Shown: positions 9,249 to 18,513, numbered from the stretch's first letter. The stretch: DNA of 64,000 nucleotides from Bosea sp. 124 (GCF_003046175.1 NZ_PZZM01000001.1:2807001-2871000); one strand, 5' to 3'. Notes: generated by a model not told the origin, from the sequence alone. Program-made: numbers and translations.

Positions 9249-10031
9249 TCATGGCGCGTCTGCGCCGGCGTTCTGGCCGGGCGGCGAGGAGGCTGGTCGT
9301 TCGCCGGCCAGCGCGGCGCAGAGCGTCGGTGCGATCCGGCGATAGGCGCGCTCGTAATCGGCGAGATGCAGGCCATCGATCAGGGCATCGTCGTCAGCAA
9401 AGGTGCCGGCGACACGGCAGGAGGCGTTGCTAAGGCAGGAGGTTTCGGCTGCTGACCCGATGCCGGCGATGGCTTCCGCCGAGAAGTCGACGACCTGCCG
9501 GGTGTCCATGCGCGGCAGGCCGGTCACGATGACGAGGTCCGTCCTGTGCGACAGCCGCTTCAAAAGCGAGCGGAAGGTGTGGCGGAAGCGGGCTGAGGCC
9601 TCGGGCGGATCGCGGAAACGCTTGCGATTGGCGTCATTGGTGCCGACCGTCAGGATGATCGCGCGGGGAGGGCGCGGCAAGGCGAGCTCGGCCAGGATGT
9701 CGTCGGTGTCGCGCGTGGTCGCGCCATGGATGCCGGCATTGACCAGCGGCAGGCCGCAGAGTTCGCGGGCGCGCCAGCGTGCGACATGGGAATCGCCCGC
9801 CGCCAGCAAATAGTCGCCCTCGACCCGTCGAAGGTCGGTCGTGATCTGCGCGAGGCGCTGGTCGCGATAAGAGGATGGCGGAGCCGAGACGCGGCCGATC
9901 GCGAAGCCAGCCAGCGAGCCGAAGATCAGGGCGAGCGGAAGGATCACGATGATCGTCGCCAGCAGGCGAGGCGCGAAGACGGCTGTGGCTGGCGGCGGGG
10001 CGAGCGGGGGCGCGGGGAACCGTCCCGTCAT
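9249..10031 (-). CDS. Membrane-anchored SGNH/GDSL hydrolase
   Basis: A 260-residue protein with one N-terminal membrane segment (ATIIVILPLALIFGSLAG, about residues 25-45) and an SGNH hydrolase domain. Block I is AAGDSHVARW, block III is TVGTNDANR and the catalytic Asp/His are in DGLHLADYE. The active site should face the periplasm, so it may deacylate an envelope polysaccharide or lipid. The start at 10031 is preceded by GGAGG at proper spacing and overlaps the stop of the small upstream gene as ATGA. Open frame continues upstream to 10541 but with no support for an earlier start. Confidence 0.83.
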   Translation of the reverse strand: MTGRFPAPPLAPPPATAVFAPRLLATIIVILPLALIFGSLAGFAIGRVSAPPSSYRDQRLAQITTDLRRVEGDYLLAAGDSHVARWRARELCGLPLVNAGIHGATTRDTDDILAELALPRPPRAIILTVGTNDANRKRFRDPPEASARFRHTFRSLLKRLSHRTDLVIVTGLPRMDTRQVVDFSAEAIAGIGSAAETSCLSNASCRVAGTFADDDALIDGLHLADYERAYRRIAPTLCAALAGERPASSPPGQNAGADAP

Positions 10032-10294
10032 GGCCGGCCTCCAGGAACGGCCGCCGGGCAAGCGGTCCTGGCGGAGGAGGGCGGCAGCGGCCGGCCGGTG
10101 ACGGGATCGCGATAGCCGCCATGCCGGCAGATCGCGCCGTCGCGCGGTGTGAGGCCGTCCTGCCTCAGCAAAGCGGGGAGGGCCCAGAGCCAGAGACCGA
10201 CCGCGCCGAGCAGGGCGATGCCGGCGCAGACCCGCATGAGTGTGCAGCGAAGGCGCGATGCGGCCGGGGCCGCAGGGAGGGAAAGCTCGATCAT
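10028..10294 (-). CDS. Small single-pass membrane protein, unknown
   Basis: A candidate 88-residue gene. It has one hydrophobic segment (CAGIALLGAVGLWLWALPAL, about residues 23-42) and a periplasmic-looking tail with two Cys and CRHGGYRDPVTGRPLPP. Support comes from its ATGA overlap with the SGNH hydrolase gene, which implies coupled translation. The ribosome-binding site at 10294 is weak. I recognise no family. A helper or partner of the hydrolase is possible, but that is guesswork. Confidence 0.5.
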   Translation of the reverse strand: MIELSLPAAPAASRLRCTLMRVCAGIALLGAVGLWLWALPALLRQDGLTPRDGAICRHGGYRDPVTGRPLPPSSARTACPAAVPGGRP

Positions 10295-10372
10295 GACGAC
10301 AACGAGGCGCGGCGGTCCGGCTGGTTCTGTGGCCGTCTCTTTTCCGGATGACGTCTGGCGGCGCGCTTCTGG

Positions 10373-10449
10373 TATCGTTGCTTTTCCGCACCCGGTGCGG
10401 GAAACGATTGGAAACATTTCCGGCCACGACCTTGCCGCGGGTCGTGGCT
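10373..10449. promoter_or_regulatory. Inverted repeats upstream of the two-component operon
   Basis: Three dyads lie in the non-coding gap ahead of the response-regulator gene: CCGCAC/GTGCGG around 10386-10400, GGAAACATTTCC (10410-10421) and CCACGACC/GGTCGTGG with an 8-base loop (10424-10447). GGAAACATTTCC is AT-containing and palindromic, so it is the best candidate for an autoregulatory site. No promoter could be fixed with confidence. Confidence 0.35.
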
Positions 10450-10534
10450 AGAGCATGCTCCAACGATGTGATGGAGCGCAAATTCCGTCCGTTCGGCCGG
10501 TTGCGGTCGAAGGGGCGGGCGCCAGAGCCAGCCG

Positions 10535-11269
10535 ATGACAAGAACCCCGCATATCCTCATCGTCGAGGACGATCGCGAGATCGCGACGCTGGTGTCGCGC
10601 TTCCTGCGCAACAATGATTTTCGCGTCAGAGCGGTCGCGAACGGGCGCGAGATGGATGTCGCACTCCGGGACGGACGCTTCGACCTGATCGTGCTCGACC
10701 TGATGCTGCCGGGCGAGGATGGGCTGAGCCTGTGCCGCAGGCTGCGCAATGACGGCGCGATGCCGATCATCATGCTCACCGCCAAGGGCGAGGAGATCGA
10801 CCGCATCCTCGGGCTGGAGATGGGAGCCGACGACTATCTGGTGAAGCCCTTCAACCCGCGCGAGCTGCTCGCGCGCATCCGCGCCGTGCTGCGGCGGGCC
10901 GGCGGCACGCCTGCGCCGGAGGTCGGCGAAAGCTCGATGCTCGCCTTCGCCGGCTGGCAGCTCGACAAGGCCGTGCGCCGGCTCCTCAACCCGGCCGGGG
11001 AACGCGTCGCACTGACCGGGGCCGAGCTCGATCTCCTGCTCGCCTTCTGCGAGCGTCCGCGCCGCGTCCTGTCGCGGGACCAGCTCCTCGACCTGACGCA
11101 GGGCCGGGCAGCGGCGCCGTTCGAGCGCTCGATCGACGTGCTCGTCAGCCGCCTGCGCCAGAAGATGGAGCGCAATCCGCGCGAGCCCGAGCTGATCCAG
11201 ACCATCCGCTCCGGCGGCTACATGTTCTCGCCGGAGATTCAGTCCTCGCCGGAGAATCCGGGCGGATGA
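10535..11269 (+). CDS. OmpR/PhoB-family response regulator
   Basis: A 244-residue two-domain regulator. The receiver has the acidic pair EDD (residues 11-13), the phospho-acceptor Asp in IVLDLMLPG, Thr in MLTAKG and Lys in YLVKPFN. The C-terminal winged helix (about residues 135-235) ends RSGGYMF. It overlaps the downstream histidine kinase gene by ATGA. Relatives are annotated OmpR-like, but the signal and regulon cannot be told from sequence. Confidence 0.9.
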   Translation: MTRTPHILIVEDDREIATLVSRFLRNNDFRVRAVANGREMDVALRDGRFDLIVLDLMLPGEDGLSLCRRLRNDGAMPIIMLTAKGEEIDRILGLEMGADDYLVKPFNPRELLARIRAVLRRAGGTPAPEVGESSMLAFAGWQLDKAVRRLLNPAGERVALTGAELDLLLAFCERPRRVLSRDQLLDLTQGRAAAPFERSIDVLVSRLRQKMERNPREPELIQTIRSGGYMFSPEIQSSPENPGG

Positions 11270-12609
11270 AACGGCTCCTGCTGCGCCTGCTGCCCGCGCG
11301 GGCCGCCGCGCAGATCACGGTCATCGCCATCGGCTCGCTGGTGCTTGCCAATCTGGTGACGATCGCGGCGCTGGTGGTGCTGCTGCCGCCGGAACTCAAG
11401 CGCATTCCGAACCTGCCCTATGTGACACAGCTCGTTTCGATCGGTCAGATGGTCGTGGCTGCGCCGACACCGGAAGCCAAGGCCGCGATCATCGAGACGG
11501 CGCTGGTGGCACATCCGAAGTTGGCGCCTCTGCCTGCCGGTGCCAGGGCGACCACGGGCAGGCTGCCTCCGCCGGATGAACAGATGCTCGACAGCGTCAC
11601 GGAGATGCTGGGCGGCGCGGCCGAGGTGCTGGTGCTCGACAAGCCCGAGGGCCAGCGCGGACCGGCACCCGTCGGTCTGCGCTTCCGCGACGGGACCGGC
11701 CTGGTGATGTCGCCCGATCCGATGATGCGGCCACCGCGTGCCTCCGCCTTCATCGGCTATCTCGTGGTGATGCTTGCCTTGCTGGCTTTTCTCGTCGGGC
11801 TGCTGTCGCTCTGGGCGGCGCGCGCGGTGGCCTCGCCGCTGTCGCGCCTGGCTGCGGCGGTCGACCGCTTCGACCCCGACCGCGACGACATCGCCGCCGC
11901 CGAACAGGGGCCGAGCGAGGTCAAGCGGCTCGCCCGCGCCTTCGGGGGGATGGCTGCACGCATCCGGCGGCTGGTCGACGACCGCACCCGGATGCTGGCA
12001 GCCGTCAGCCATGACCTGCGCACGCCGATCACCCGGCTGCGGCTGCGGGCCGACGAGATCGCCGACGACAAGCAGCGCCGTGCGATCCTCGCCGATCTCG
12101 CCCTGATGGAGCGGATGGTCGGTGGAGCCCTGTCCTATCTGCGCGAGGGGCGTGCGTCGGGCAGCATGGCGGCGACCGACATTCCGGCGCTGCTCCAGAC
12201 GATCTGCGACGATTTCGCCGATCTCGGCCACATCGTCGTCTTCGAGGGACCGATGCGGGCCTCGGCGCTGTGCGATTCCGACCAGATGACGCGCGCCGTC
12301 ACCAACCTCGTCGATAATGCGATCAAGTTCGGCGGCAAGGTCGTGGTCAGGCTCGACGACAGCGAGCCGGATGCGGTCATCGTCCTCGTCGAGGATGATG
12401 GGCCGGGTATCGCGCCAGACGAGCGCGAGAAGGTGTTCGAGCCGTTCTACCGCAGCGATCTGGCGCGGACACTGAAGCAGGGCAGCGGCTTCGGGCTGGG
12501 GCTGGCGATCGTGCGCGCCATCGCCGAGGCGCATCGCGGCGAGCTGACCCTGGCCGAGCGGCAAGGGGGCGGCCTGTCGGCGCGGATCGCCTGGCCGCGC
12601 CGTCTCTAA
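11266..12609 (+). CDS. EnvZ-like sensor histidine kinase
   Basis: A 447-residue inner-membrane kinase. Two membrane segments (about residues 14-38 and 160-185) bracket a periplasmic domain of about 120 residues. A HAMP linker follows, then the H-box AAVSHDLRTPITRLRLR and an HATPase domain with N (NLVDNAIKFG), G1 (DDGPGI), F (EPFYR) and G2 (GFGLGLAIV) boxes. It is translationally coupled to its partner response regulator. The periplasmic domain gives no clue to the stimulus. Confidence 0.9.
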   Translation: MKRLLLRLLPARAAAQITVIAIGSLVLANLVTIAALVVLLPPELKRIPNLPYVTQLVSIGQMVVAAPTPEAKAAIIETALVAHPKLAPLPAGARATTGRLPPPDEQMLDSVTEMLGGAAEVLVLDKPEGQRGPAPVGLRFRDGTGLVMSPDPMMRPPRASAFIGYLVVMLALLAFLVGLLSLWAARAVASPLSRLAAAVDRFDPDRDDIAAAEQGPSEVKRLARAFGGMAARIRRLVDDRTRMLAAVSHDLRTPITRLRLRADEIADDKQRRAILADLALMERMVGGALSYLREGRASGSMAATDIPALLQTICDDFADLGHIVVFEGPMRASALCDSDQMTRAVTNLVDNAIKFGGKVVVRLDDSEPDAVIVLVEDDGPGIAPDEREKVFEPFYRSDLARTLKQGSGFGLGLAIVRAIAEAHRGELTLAERQGGGLSARIAWPRRL

Positions 12610-12685
12610 CGGAACGCGACCGACGCTCACGCGTTGCTTTCGCAGGGCCAAGCCAATGGGCTGGGCCATTCGCAAGGGGGTCGCC

Positions 12686-12871
12686 ATGACGACGAGCACA
12701 AATCCAGCCAAGGAAAGCCTGCGCAAGGAACAGCAGCAACAGCGTCAGGCCAGCCGCAGGCAAGGCAAGGACGCCGAGCTGACCCGGGCGCTGGAGGATA
12801 CCTTCCCGGCGAGCGACCCGGTCGCGGCCGAAGCGCCGATCAAATCGGGCTCCAGTCGCAAGCGCCATTGA
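12686..12871 (+). CDS. Small conserved hydrophilic protein, unknown function
   Basis: A 61-residue, highly charged and Gln-rich protein (KEQQQQRQASRRQGKDAEL) with the C-terminal motif LEDTFPASDPVA, which recurs in small hypothetical proteins of rhizobia. AAGGGGG precedes the ATG at 12686. It is probably disordered. No catalytic motif and no membrane segment are present. It follows the kinase gene by 76 bases and may or may not belong to that transcript. Confidence 0.65.
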   Translation: MTTSTNPAKESLRKEQQQQRQASRRQGKDAELTRALEDTFPASDPVAAEAPIKSGSSRKRH

Positions 12872-12907
12872 GGAACGCGTTTGGGCGAACGCCGGTGTGG
12901 TCTGGCG

Positions 12908-14164
12908 TCAGGCGCGCTGGTAGAGCAGTCGCGCCCTGATCGTGCCTTCGAGCGCGGCGATTTCGCGCAGGATATCGCGGGCATCGGCGCCGATGCTGTC
13001 CGCTTCCATCACGACATAGCCGACCTCGCCGTCGGTCTGGTAGTTCTGCGCGGCGATGTTGACGTCGCGGTTGGCGAAGACGTCGTTCAGGCGCCGCAGC
13101 ATGCCCGGCACATTGCGCTGGACATGGATGAAGCGCGTGCCGACGGCGCGCGGGGCGAGCTGCACCTGCGGGAAATTGACCGCGCCGACCGTCGATCCGA
13201 CATCGGAATAGTCGATCAGCTTGCGCGCGACCTCGGCACCGATGCGCTCCTGCGCCTCTTCGGTCGAGCCGCCGATATGCGGGGTCAGGATGACGTTCTG
13301 GAGCCCCTGCAGCGGCGAGACGAAACGGTCGGCGTTGGAGGCCGGCTCGACCGGGAAGACATCGACGGCCGCTCCGGCGAGATGTCCGCTGCGCAGCGCC
13401 GCGGCCAGCGCATTGAGATCGACCACCGTGCCGCGCGAATTGTTGATCAGATAGGCGCCGGACTTCATCTTCGCGATCTGTTCGGCGCCGATCATGCCGG
13501 CCGTCTGCGGCGTCTCGGGCACATGCAGCGAGACGATATCGGCAAAGCCGAGCAGATCGTCGAGGCTCGGCACCGAATCGGTGTTGCCGTGGCGCAGGCG
13601 GTCGGTCTGGTCGAAATAGACGACGCGCATGCCCATCGCCTCGGCCAGCGTCGAGAGCTGGCTGCCGATATTGCCGTAGCCGACGATGCCGAGGATCTTG
13701 CCGCGGACCTCGAAGGCGCCGTTGGCGGATTTGTCCCAGCCGCCGTCATGGGCGGAGCGCGAGCGGTCCGGAATCCGGCGCAGCAGCATGACGATTTCGC
13801 CGATCGTCAGTTCGGCGACGCTGCGGGTGTTGGAGAAGGGGGCGTTGAAGATGGGCACGCCGCGATTGCGCGCGGCCTGCAGATCGACCTGGTTCGTCCC
13901 GACCGAGAAGCAGCCGACCGCAAAAAGCCGGCTGGCCTGGGCGAAGATCTCTTCGGTCAATTGCGTGCGCGAGCGGATGCCGAGCACATGCACGCCCTCG
14001 ATGGCCTTGAGCAGGGCGTCGCGGTCGAGCGCCTTGGGCAGGCGCGTCATGTTGGTGTAGCCGGCATTCAGCAGCAGATCTGCGGCGGAATCGTTGATGC
14101 CTTCCAGCAGCAGGACCTTGATGCGGTCCTTGGACAGGGACAGGCGTTCGCGGGGCATGGTCAT
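12908..14164 (-). CDS. serA: D-3-phosphoglycerate dehydrogenase
   Basis: A 418-residue enzyme catalysing the first step of serine synthesis, oxidation of 3-phosphoglycerate with NAD. The Rossmann motif is GIVGYGNIGSQL. Catalytic residues appear as Arg in NNSRGTVVD, Glu in FPVEP and His in LTPHIGGST. The last 70 residues or so form an ACT domain, the site of serine feedback in the E. coli-type (about 410-residue) enzyme, which this resembles rather than the 530-residue type. Starts at 14164 or 14158 fit the family length; neither has a strong ribosome-binding site. Confidence 0.92.
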   Translation of the reverse strand: MTMPRERLSLSKDRIKVLLLEGINDSAADLLLNAGYTNMTRLPKALDRDALLKAIEGVHVLGIRSRTQLTEEIFAQASRLFAVGCFSVGTNQVDLQAARNRGVPIFNAPFSNTRSVAELTIGEIVMLLRRIPDRSRSAHDGGWDKSANGAFEVRGKILGIVGYGNIGSQLSTLAEAMGMRVVYFDQTDRLRHGNTDSVPSLDDLLGFADIVSLHVPETPQTAGMIGAEQIAKMKSGAYLINNSRGTVVDLNALAAALRSGHLAGAAVDVFPVEPASNADRFVSPLQGLQNVILTPHIGGSTEEAQERIGAEVARKLIDYSDVGSTVGAVNFPQVQLAPRAVGTRFIHVQRNVPGMLRRLNDVFANRDVNIAAQNYQTDGEVGYVVMEADSIGADARDILREIAALEGTIRARLLYQRA

Positions 14165-14322
14165 CGGGGAACGATCGGTCTTGGCGCAAAGGGGGACTGG
14201 CGCAAGGAAGAACAGGCGCAAGTGAAGTCTTGGCGCAAGTGAGTCTCGGGGGCGGAGCGCCCGCTATAGACCCGCTGCGGCGCGACACAACCTGATTTTG
14301 CGATCTGCCGCCGGCAAGGCAG

Positions 14323-14769
14323 TCACGCCTTCTCGACCACAAGTGTCGCACCCTCGACGCGCACGACGCGAATCTCGCTGCCGGCCAGCAATTCGGGGCC
14401 GGTGACGCGCCAGGATGAATCGCCGACGCGGATGCGGCCCTCGCCGCCGGCCATCGTGGCTTCGAGCCGGAAGACCTTGCCGATGAGCTGGCGGCCACGG
14501 TCGTTGAGGCCGGTGGCGGCATCGGGCTCCTCGCCCTTGCGGCGCGTCAGCAGGCGCCCGACCACCACGCTGACGAGGCTGAAGCCGGCGAAGACCAGTG
14601 CCGCCGCCTCCCAACCGATATTGACGAGTCCGACGACCGCGCCCGTCAGCAGCGCCGCAAGCCCGAGCCAGAGCAGGAAGATGCCCGGCGCGAAGACCTC
14701 GCCGCCGATCAGGACGAGGCCGAGGATGACCCAGCCCCAGGCCCCCAGCCACAGGATCGAGGACGCCAT
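14323..14769 (-). CDS. NfeD-family membrane protein
   Basis: A 148-residue protein with two or three hydrophobic segments in the first 80 residues, including GEVFAPGIFLLWLGLAALL, and a C-terminal OB-fold-like domain (GKVFRLEATMAGGEGRIRVG onward). This short NfeD form is typically paired with an SPFH protein, as here, where it follows the SPFH gene by 10 bases on the same strand. Together they are thought to organise or protect the inner membrane. The exact role is not known. Confidence 0.88.
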   Translation of the reverse strand: MASSILWLGAWGWVILGLVLIGGEVFAPGIFLLWLGLAALLTGAVVGLVNIGWEAAALVFAGFSLVSVVVGRLLTRRKGEEPDAATGLNDRGRQLIGKVFRLEATMAGGEGRIRVGDSSWRVTGPELLAGSEIRVVRVEGATLVVEKA

Positions 14770-14779
14770 CGCTCGCTCC

Positions 14780-15757
14780 TCAGGCGCTGCGGCCGGCGGG
14801 AGGCACGGAGCCGCCGCGCCGGGTTTCGGCCGCGTCGTCGCCGAAGACGGCGCGGGTGAGCTGCGCGATGCCGCCGACCGTGCCGGCGAGCGCGGCGGCC
14901 TCGATCGGCACGATCACGACCTTGCTGTTGGGGGCGGTGGCAATGGCTTTCAGCGCGTCGGTGTAGCGCTCTGCGACCAGGAAGTTCGCGGCCTGGATGT
15001 CGCCCTTGCCGATTGCCTCCGAGATCATGGCGGTCGCGGCAGCCTCGGCCTGGGCCGAGCGCTCGCGCGCCTCGGCATCGCGGAAAGCGGCTTCCTTGCG
15101 GCCTTCGGCGGCAAGGATCTGCGCCTGCTTCATGCCCTCGGCCTTGAGAATTTCGGCCTGGCGCATGCCGTCGGCCTCGAGCACGGCGGCGCGCTTCTCG
15201 CGCTCGGCCTTCATCTGGCGGTTCATCGCGCCGACGATGTCGGCCGGCGGCAGGATGTCGCGGATCTCGATGCGGGTGACCTTGACGCCCCAAGGCGAGG
15301 CGGCGGCGTCCATGACGCGCAGCAACCGCTCGTTGATCTCGTCGCGATGCGAGAGGAGCTGGTCGAGGTCCATCGAGCCGACGACGGTGCGGATATTGGT
15401 CATGGTCAGCGTGATCAGCGCGTCGTCGAGCGCGGAAACCTCGTAGCGGGCCTTGGCGGCGTCGAGGATCTGGTAGAAGGCGGCGGCGTCGATGCGGACG
15501 CCGGCATTGTCCTTGGTGATGGCCTCCTGCGAGGGAATGTCGAGCACCTGCTCCATGACATTCACCTTGTGGCCGATGCGATCGATATAGGGCACGATCA
15601 GGTTGAGGCCGGCGCTGAGCGTGCGCGAGTAACGGCCGAAACGCTCTACCGTATAATTATAGCCCTGCGGCACCGTCTTCACCAGGAAGGCGATGGTGAT
15701 GACGACGAGCAGGACGAGCACGATGACGAAGATGCTGAAACCCGGCAAGGTGTCCAT
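14780..15757 (-). CDS. qmcA: SPFH/Band 7 (stomatin-like, QmcA-type) membrane protein
   Basis: A 325-residue protein with one N-terminal membrane anchor (residues 8-27), then the SPFH domain (VPQGYNYTVERFGRYSRTL to about residue 180) and an Ala/Glu-rich coiled coil with repeated AEGxKQA units (about residues 195-265). Members form large oligomers in the inner membrane and associate with FtsH or NfeD partners. The start at 15757 is preceded by GGGGAAG; upstream codons in the same frame lack homology. It is operonic with the nfeD-like gene. Confidence 0.9.
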   Translation of the reverse strand: MDTLPGFSIFVIVLVLLVVITIAFLVKTVPQGYNYTVERFGRYSRTLSAGLNLIVPYIDRIGHKVNVMEQVLDIPSQEAITKDNAGVRIDAAAFYQILDAAKARYEVSALDDALITLTMTNIRTVVGSMDLDQLLSHRDEINERLLRVMDAAASPWGVKVTRIEIRDILPPADIVGAMNRQMKAEREKRAAVLEADGMRQAEILKAEGMKQAQILAAEGRKEAAFRDAEARERSAQAEAAATAMISEAIGKGDIQAANFLVAERYTDALKAIATAPNSKVVIVPIEAAALAGTVGGIAQLTRAVFGDDAAETRRGGSVPPAGRSA

Positions 15758-16028
15758 CCAACGCTTCCCCTGATCCGATCCGGCCGCTGCGGTGTTCCGC
15801 GAAGCCAATGCAACCTGACGATTGCGACAGCCCAATGCAAGTTTGGCGGCGCGCGTCCGGCCGACCGAGACCGATCAATCCGATGCATGCGCGTGATTTT
15901 GGCCGTTTCCGCTAACGCAACGGCAGTGGTGGCAGAAAGTGCTATTTCACCTGTCGTTTCCCGGTTGATTGCGGTTCACACCACCTGCGTATTTCGTGCA
16001 TGATCGGCGTCTTGCTGGAGTGCCGACC

Positions 16029-18422
16029 ATGTCCGATCCGCGCCTGCCATTCCTGGCCGAGCTCGAAAAGAAAATCCTCTGGCTCGCCTCGTGGACGATC
16101 CACAACGCCAACCATCTGCGCGAGAGCGCCGATGGCATGAAGGTGGGCGGGCACCAGGCCTCCTCGGCCTCGCTCTGCACGATCATGACGGCGCTCTATA
16201 TGGCGGCGCTCCGGCCGCAGGACCGCGTCGCGGTGAAGCCGCACGCTTCGCCGATCTTCCACGCCATCAACTACCTGATGGGCCTGCAGACGCGCGAAAA
16301 GCTCGAGAATTTCCGCGCCTACAAGGGCGCGCAGAGCTATCCGTCGCGGACCAAGGACATCGACGATGTCGATTTCTCGACCGGCTCGGTCGGCCTGGGC
16401 GTGGCGCAGACCTTGTTCTCGTCGCTGACGCAGGATTACGTGAAGGCGCATGGCTGGGCGAAGGACCGGCCCGAAGGCCGCATGGTCTCGCTGATCGGCG
16501 ATGCCGAGCTCGACGAGGGCAACATCTTCGAGGCGCTGATGGAGGGCTGGAAGCACGGCCTGCGCAACACCTGGTGGGTGATCGACTACAACCGCCAATC
16601 GCTCGATGCCGTTATCCGCGAGGGGCTCTACGACCGCTTCGAGACGATGTTCCGCAATTTCGGCTGGGATGTCGTCACGCTGAAATACGGCTCGATCCAG
16701 CAGGCGGCCTTCAAGGAAAAGGGCGGCGAGCGGTTGAAGGCCTGGATCGATTCCTGCCCGAACCAGCTCTATTCCGCACTGACCTTCCAGGGCGGCGCGG
16801 CCTGGCGCAAGCGCCTGATGGACGATCTCGGCGATCAGGGCCCGGTGACGAAACTGATCGAGAGTCGCACCGACGCGGAACTCTCGAAGCTGATGTGCAA
16901 TCTCGGCGGGCACGACCTGCCCTCGATCCTCGAAGCTTTCGAGGCGGTCGACCATGACCGGCCGGTCTGCTTCCTCGCTTATACCGTGAAGGGCTTCGGC
17001 CTGCCGCTCGCCGGCCACAAGGACAATCATGCCGGGCTGATGACCAAGGAGCAGATGGAGGGCTTCAAGGCCGCCAATGCCGTCCGCCCGGGCCATGAAT
17101 GGGATCTGTTCGAAGGGCTCGGCCTGCCCGAGAGCGAGGTTCGGACCTTTCTCGACACGGTGCCGTTCTTCGCGCAAGGCCGCCGCCGGCTGAGCGCTCC
17201 GGTGCTGCCGGTCCCGGCGAAGCTGGAGGCCGGCATCCAGCCGGTGATGTCGACGCAGATGGGCTTCGGCAAGATTCTGGACGAGCTCGCGAAGCGTGGC
17301 GGGCCGCTCGCCGACCGCATCGTCACGACGGCGCCGGACGTCACGGTCTCGACCAATCTCGGCCCCTGGGTGAACCGGCGCGGCCTCTTCGCCAAGGCCT
17401 CGATGGCCGACACCTTCAAGGACGAGCGCATCCCGTCGATGCAGAAATGGGAGTTCTCTCCCAAGGGCCAACATGTCGAGCTCGGCATCGCCGAGATGAA
17501 CCTGTTCATCAACCTCTCGGCGCTCGGCCTCTCACACGCGACCTTCGGCGAGCGGCTGATCCCGATCGGCACGCTCTACGATCCGTTCATCTCGCGCGGG
17601 CTCGATGCGCTGAACTATGCCTGCTATCAGGACGCCCGCTTCATGGTGGTGGCGACGCCGTCAGGCGTGACGCTGGCGCCGGAGGGCGGCGCGCATCAGT
17701 CGATCGCCACCCCTCTGATCGGCATGAGCCAGGACGGCTTGTGTGCCTTCGAGCCGGCTTTCGTCGACGAGTTGGCCGTGATGATGCGCTGGTCCTTCGA
17801 ATATTTGCAAAAGGATGGCGAGGGTGACCCCGACGAGCGCACCTGGCTGCGCGACGAGACCGGCGGTTCGGTCTATCTGCGTCTCTCGACGCTGCAGCTC
17901 GAACAGCCGCAACGGGTGATGACGCCCGAACTCGAAGGCGAGATCATCGATGGCGCCTACTGGCTGCGCAAGCCCGGGCCGAACGCCTCCGTGGTCATCG
18001 CCTATACCGGCGCGGTCGCGGCCGAGGCGATCAAGGCTGTGGGATTGCTGGGCGAGGACCGGCGCGATGTCGGCCTGCTCGCCATCACGTCGGCCGACCG
18101 GCTCAATGCCGGCTGGCAGGCGGCCGAGCGGGCGCGCCAGCGCGGCAACCACCGCGCGACCAGCCATGTCGAGCGTTTGCTCGGCGACCTCTCGCGCGAT
18201 TGCGGCATCGTTTCGGTGCTGGACGGGCATCCGGCGACGCTGGCCTGGCTCGGCAGCGTGCATGGCCACAAACAGAAGGCGCTCGGCGTCGAGCATTTTG
18301 GCCAGACCGGCACGGTCGCGGATCTCTATCGGCATTTCGGCATCGACGCGAACGCGATCGTCCATGCCGCGCAGGCGGCTGCTCCGGGGCGGCCGGTGCG
18401 CTATCTGAAGGCGCTGCCGTAA
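16029..18422 (+). CDS. AceE/transketolase-like thiamin-diphosphate enzyme (single-chain E1-like)
   Basis: A 797-residue cytosolic ThDP enzyme often annotated as transketolase. The cofactor motif is GDAELDEGN (residues 157-165) followed by VIDYNRQS. The N-terminal GGHQASSAS and the DFSTGSVGLG block resemble the homodimeric pyruvate dehydrogenase E1 (AceE) more than sugar transketolases. A pyrimidine-binding domain (about 400-600, with GIAEMNLF) and a C-terminal domain follow. CTGGAG precedes the ATG at 16029. No lipoyl E2, E3 or other dehydrogenase subunit lies nearby, so its acceptor and substrate are uncertain (pyruvate or another 2-oxoacid). Confidence 0.8.
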   Translation: MSDPRLPFLAELEKKILWLASWTIHNANHLRESADGMKVGGHQASSASLCTIMTALYMAALRPQDRVAVKPHASPIFHAINYLMGLQTREKLENFRAYKGAQSYPSRTKDIDDVDFSTGSVGLGVAQTLFSSLTQDYVKAHGWAKDRPEGRMVSLIGDAELDEGNIFEALMEGWKHGLRNTWWVIDYNRQSLDAVIREGLYDRFETMFRNFGWDVVTLKYGSIQQAAFKEKGGERLKAWIDSCPNQLYSALTFQGGAAWRKRLMDDLGDQGPVTKLIESRTDAELSKLMCNLGGHDLPSILEAFEAVDHDRPVCFLAYTVKGFGLPLAGHKDNHAGLMTKEQMEGFKAANAVRPGHEWDLFEGLGLPESEVRTFLDTVPFFAQGRRRLSAPVLPVPAKLEAGIQPVMSTQMGFGKILDELAKRGGPLADRIVTTAPDVTVSTNLGPWVNRRGLFAKASMADTFKDERIPSMQKWEFSPKGQHVELGIAEMNLFINLSALGLSHATFGERLIPIGTLYDPFISRGLDALNYACYQDARFMVVATPSGVTLAPEGGAHQSIATPLIGMSQDGLCAFEPAFVDELAVMMRWSFEYLQKDGEGDPDERTWLRDETGGSVYLRLSTLQLEQPQRVMTPELEGEIIDGAYWLRKPGPNASVVIAYTGAVAAEAIKAVGLLGEDRRDVGLLAITSADRLNAGWQAAERARQRGNHRATSHVERLLGDLSRDCGIVSVLDGHPATLAWLGSVHGHKQKALGVEHFGQTGTVADLYRHFGIDANAIVHAAQAAAPGRPVRYLKALP

Positions 18423-18431
18423 GCGCCAAAC

Positions 18432-18513
18432 GTCATTCCCGGGCGCCGCCCGGGAATCTTATGACAAAGCCATGCTGGTTTTCGAGATGGCCGGGTCGAA
18501 CCCGACCATGACG
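18432..18513. repeat. Intergenic palindromic repeat, type CGTCAT...ATGACG (copy B)
   Basis: The outer arms CGTCAT and ATGACG match copy A at 3048. The left hairpin is a perfect 11-base stem, ATTCCCGGGCG (18436-18446) with CGCCCGGGAAT (18448-18458), separated by one base. A second dyad GGGTCG/CGACCC-like lies near 18493-18506. It sits between two convergent genes. Confidence 0.7.

Noticed and set aside
7473..9455. Long open frame on + opposite the transglutaminase and LLM genes
   Set aside because: It is antisense to two well-supported genes; its composition is arginine-rich low-complexity typical of GC-rich shadow frames, with no known domain.
11239..12726. A 495-codon frame on - opposite the histidine kinase
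   Set aside because: Fully antisense to a kinase with all its motifs; sequence rich in His/Arg/Asp repeats with no family likeness.
12881..14242. A 453-codon frame on + opposite serA
   Set aside because: Antisense shadow of serA; no ribosome-binding site or motif.
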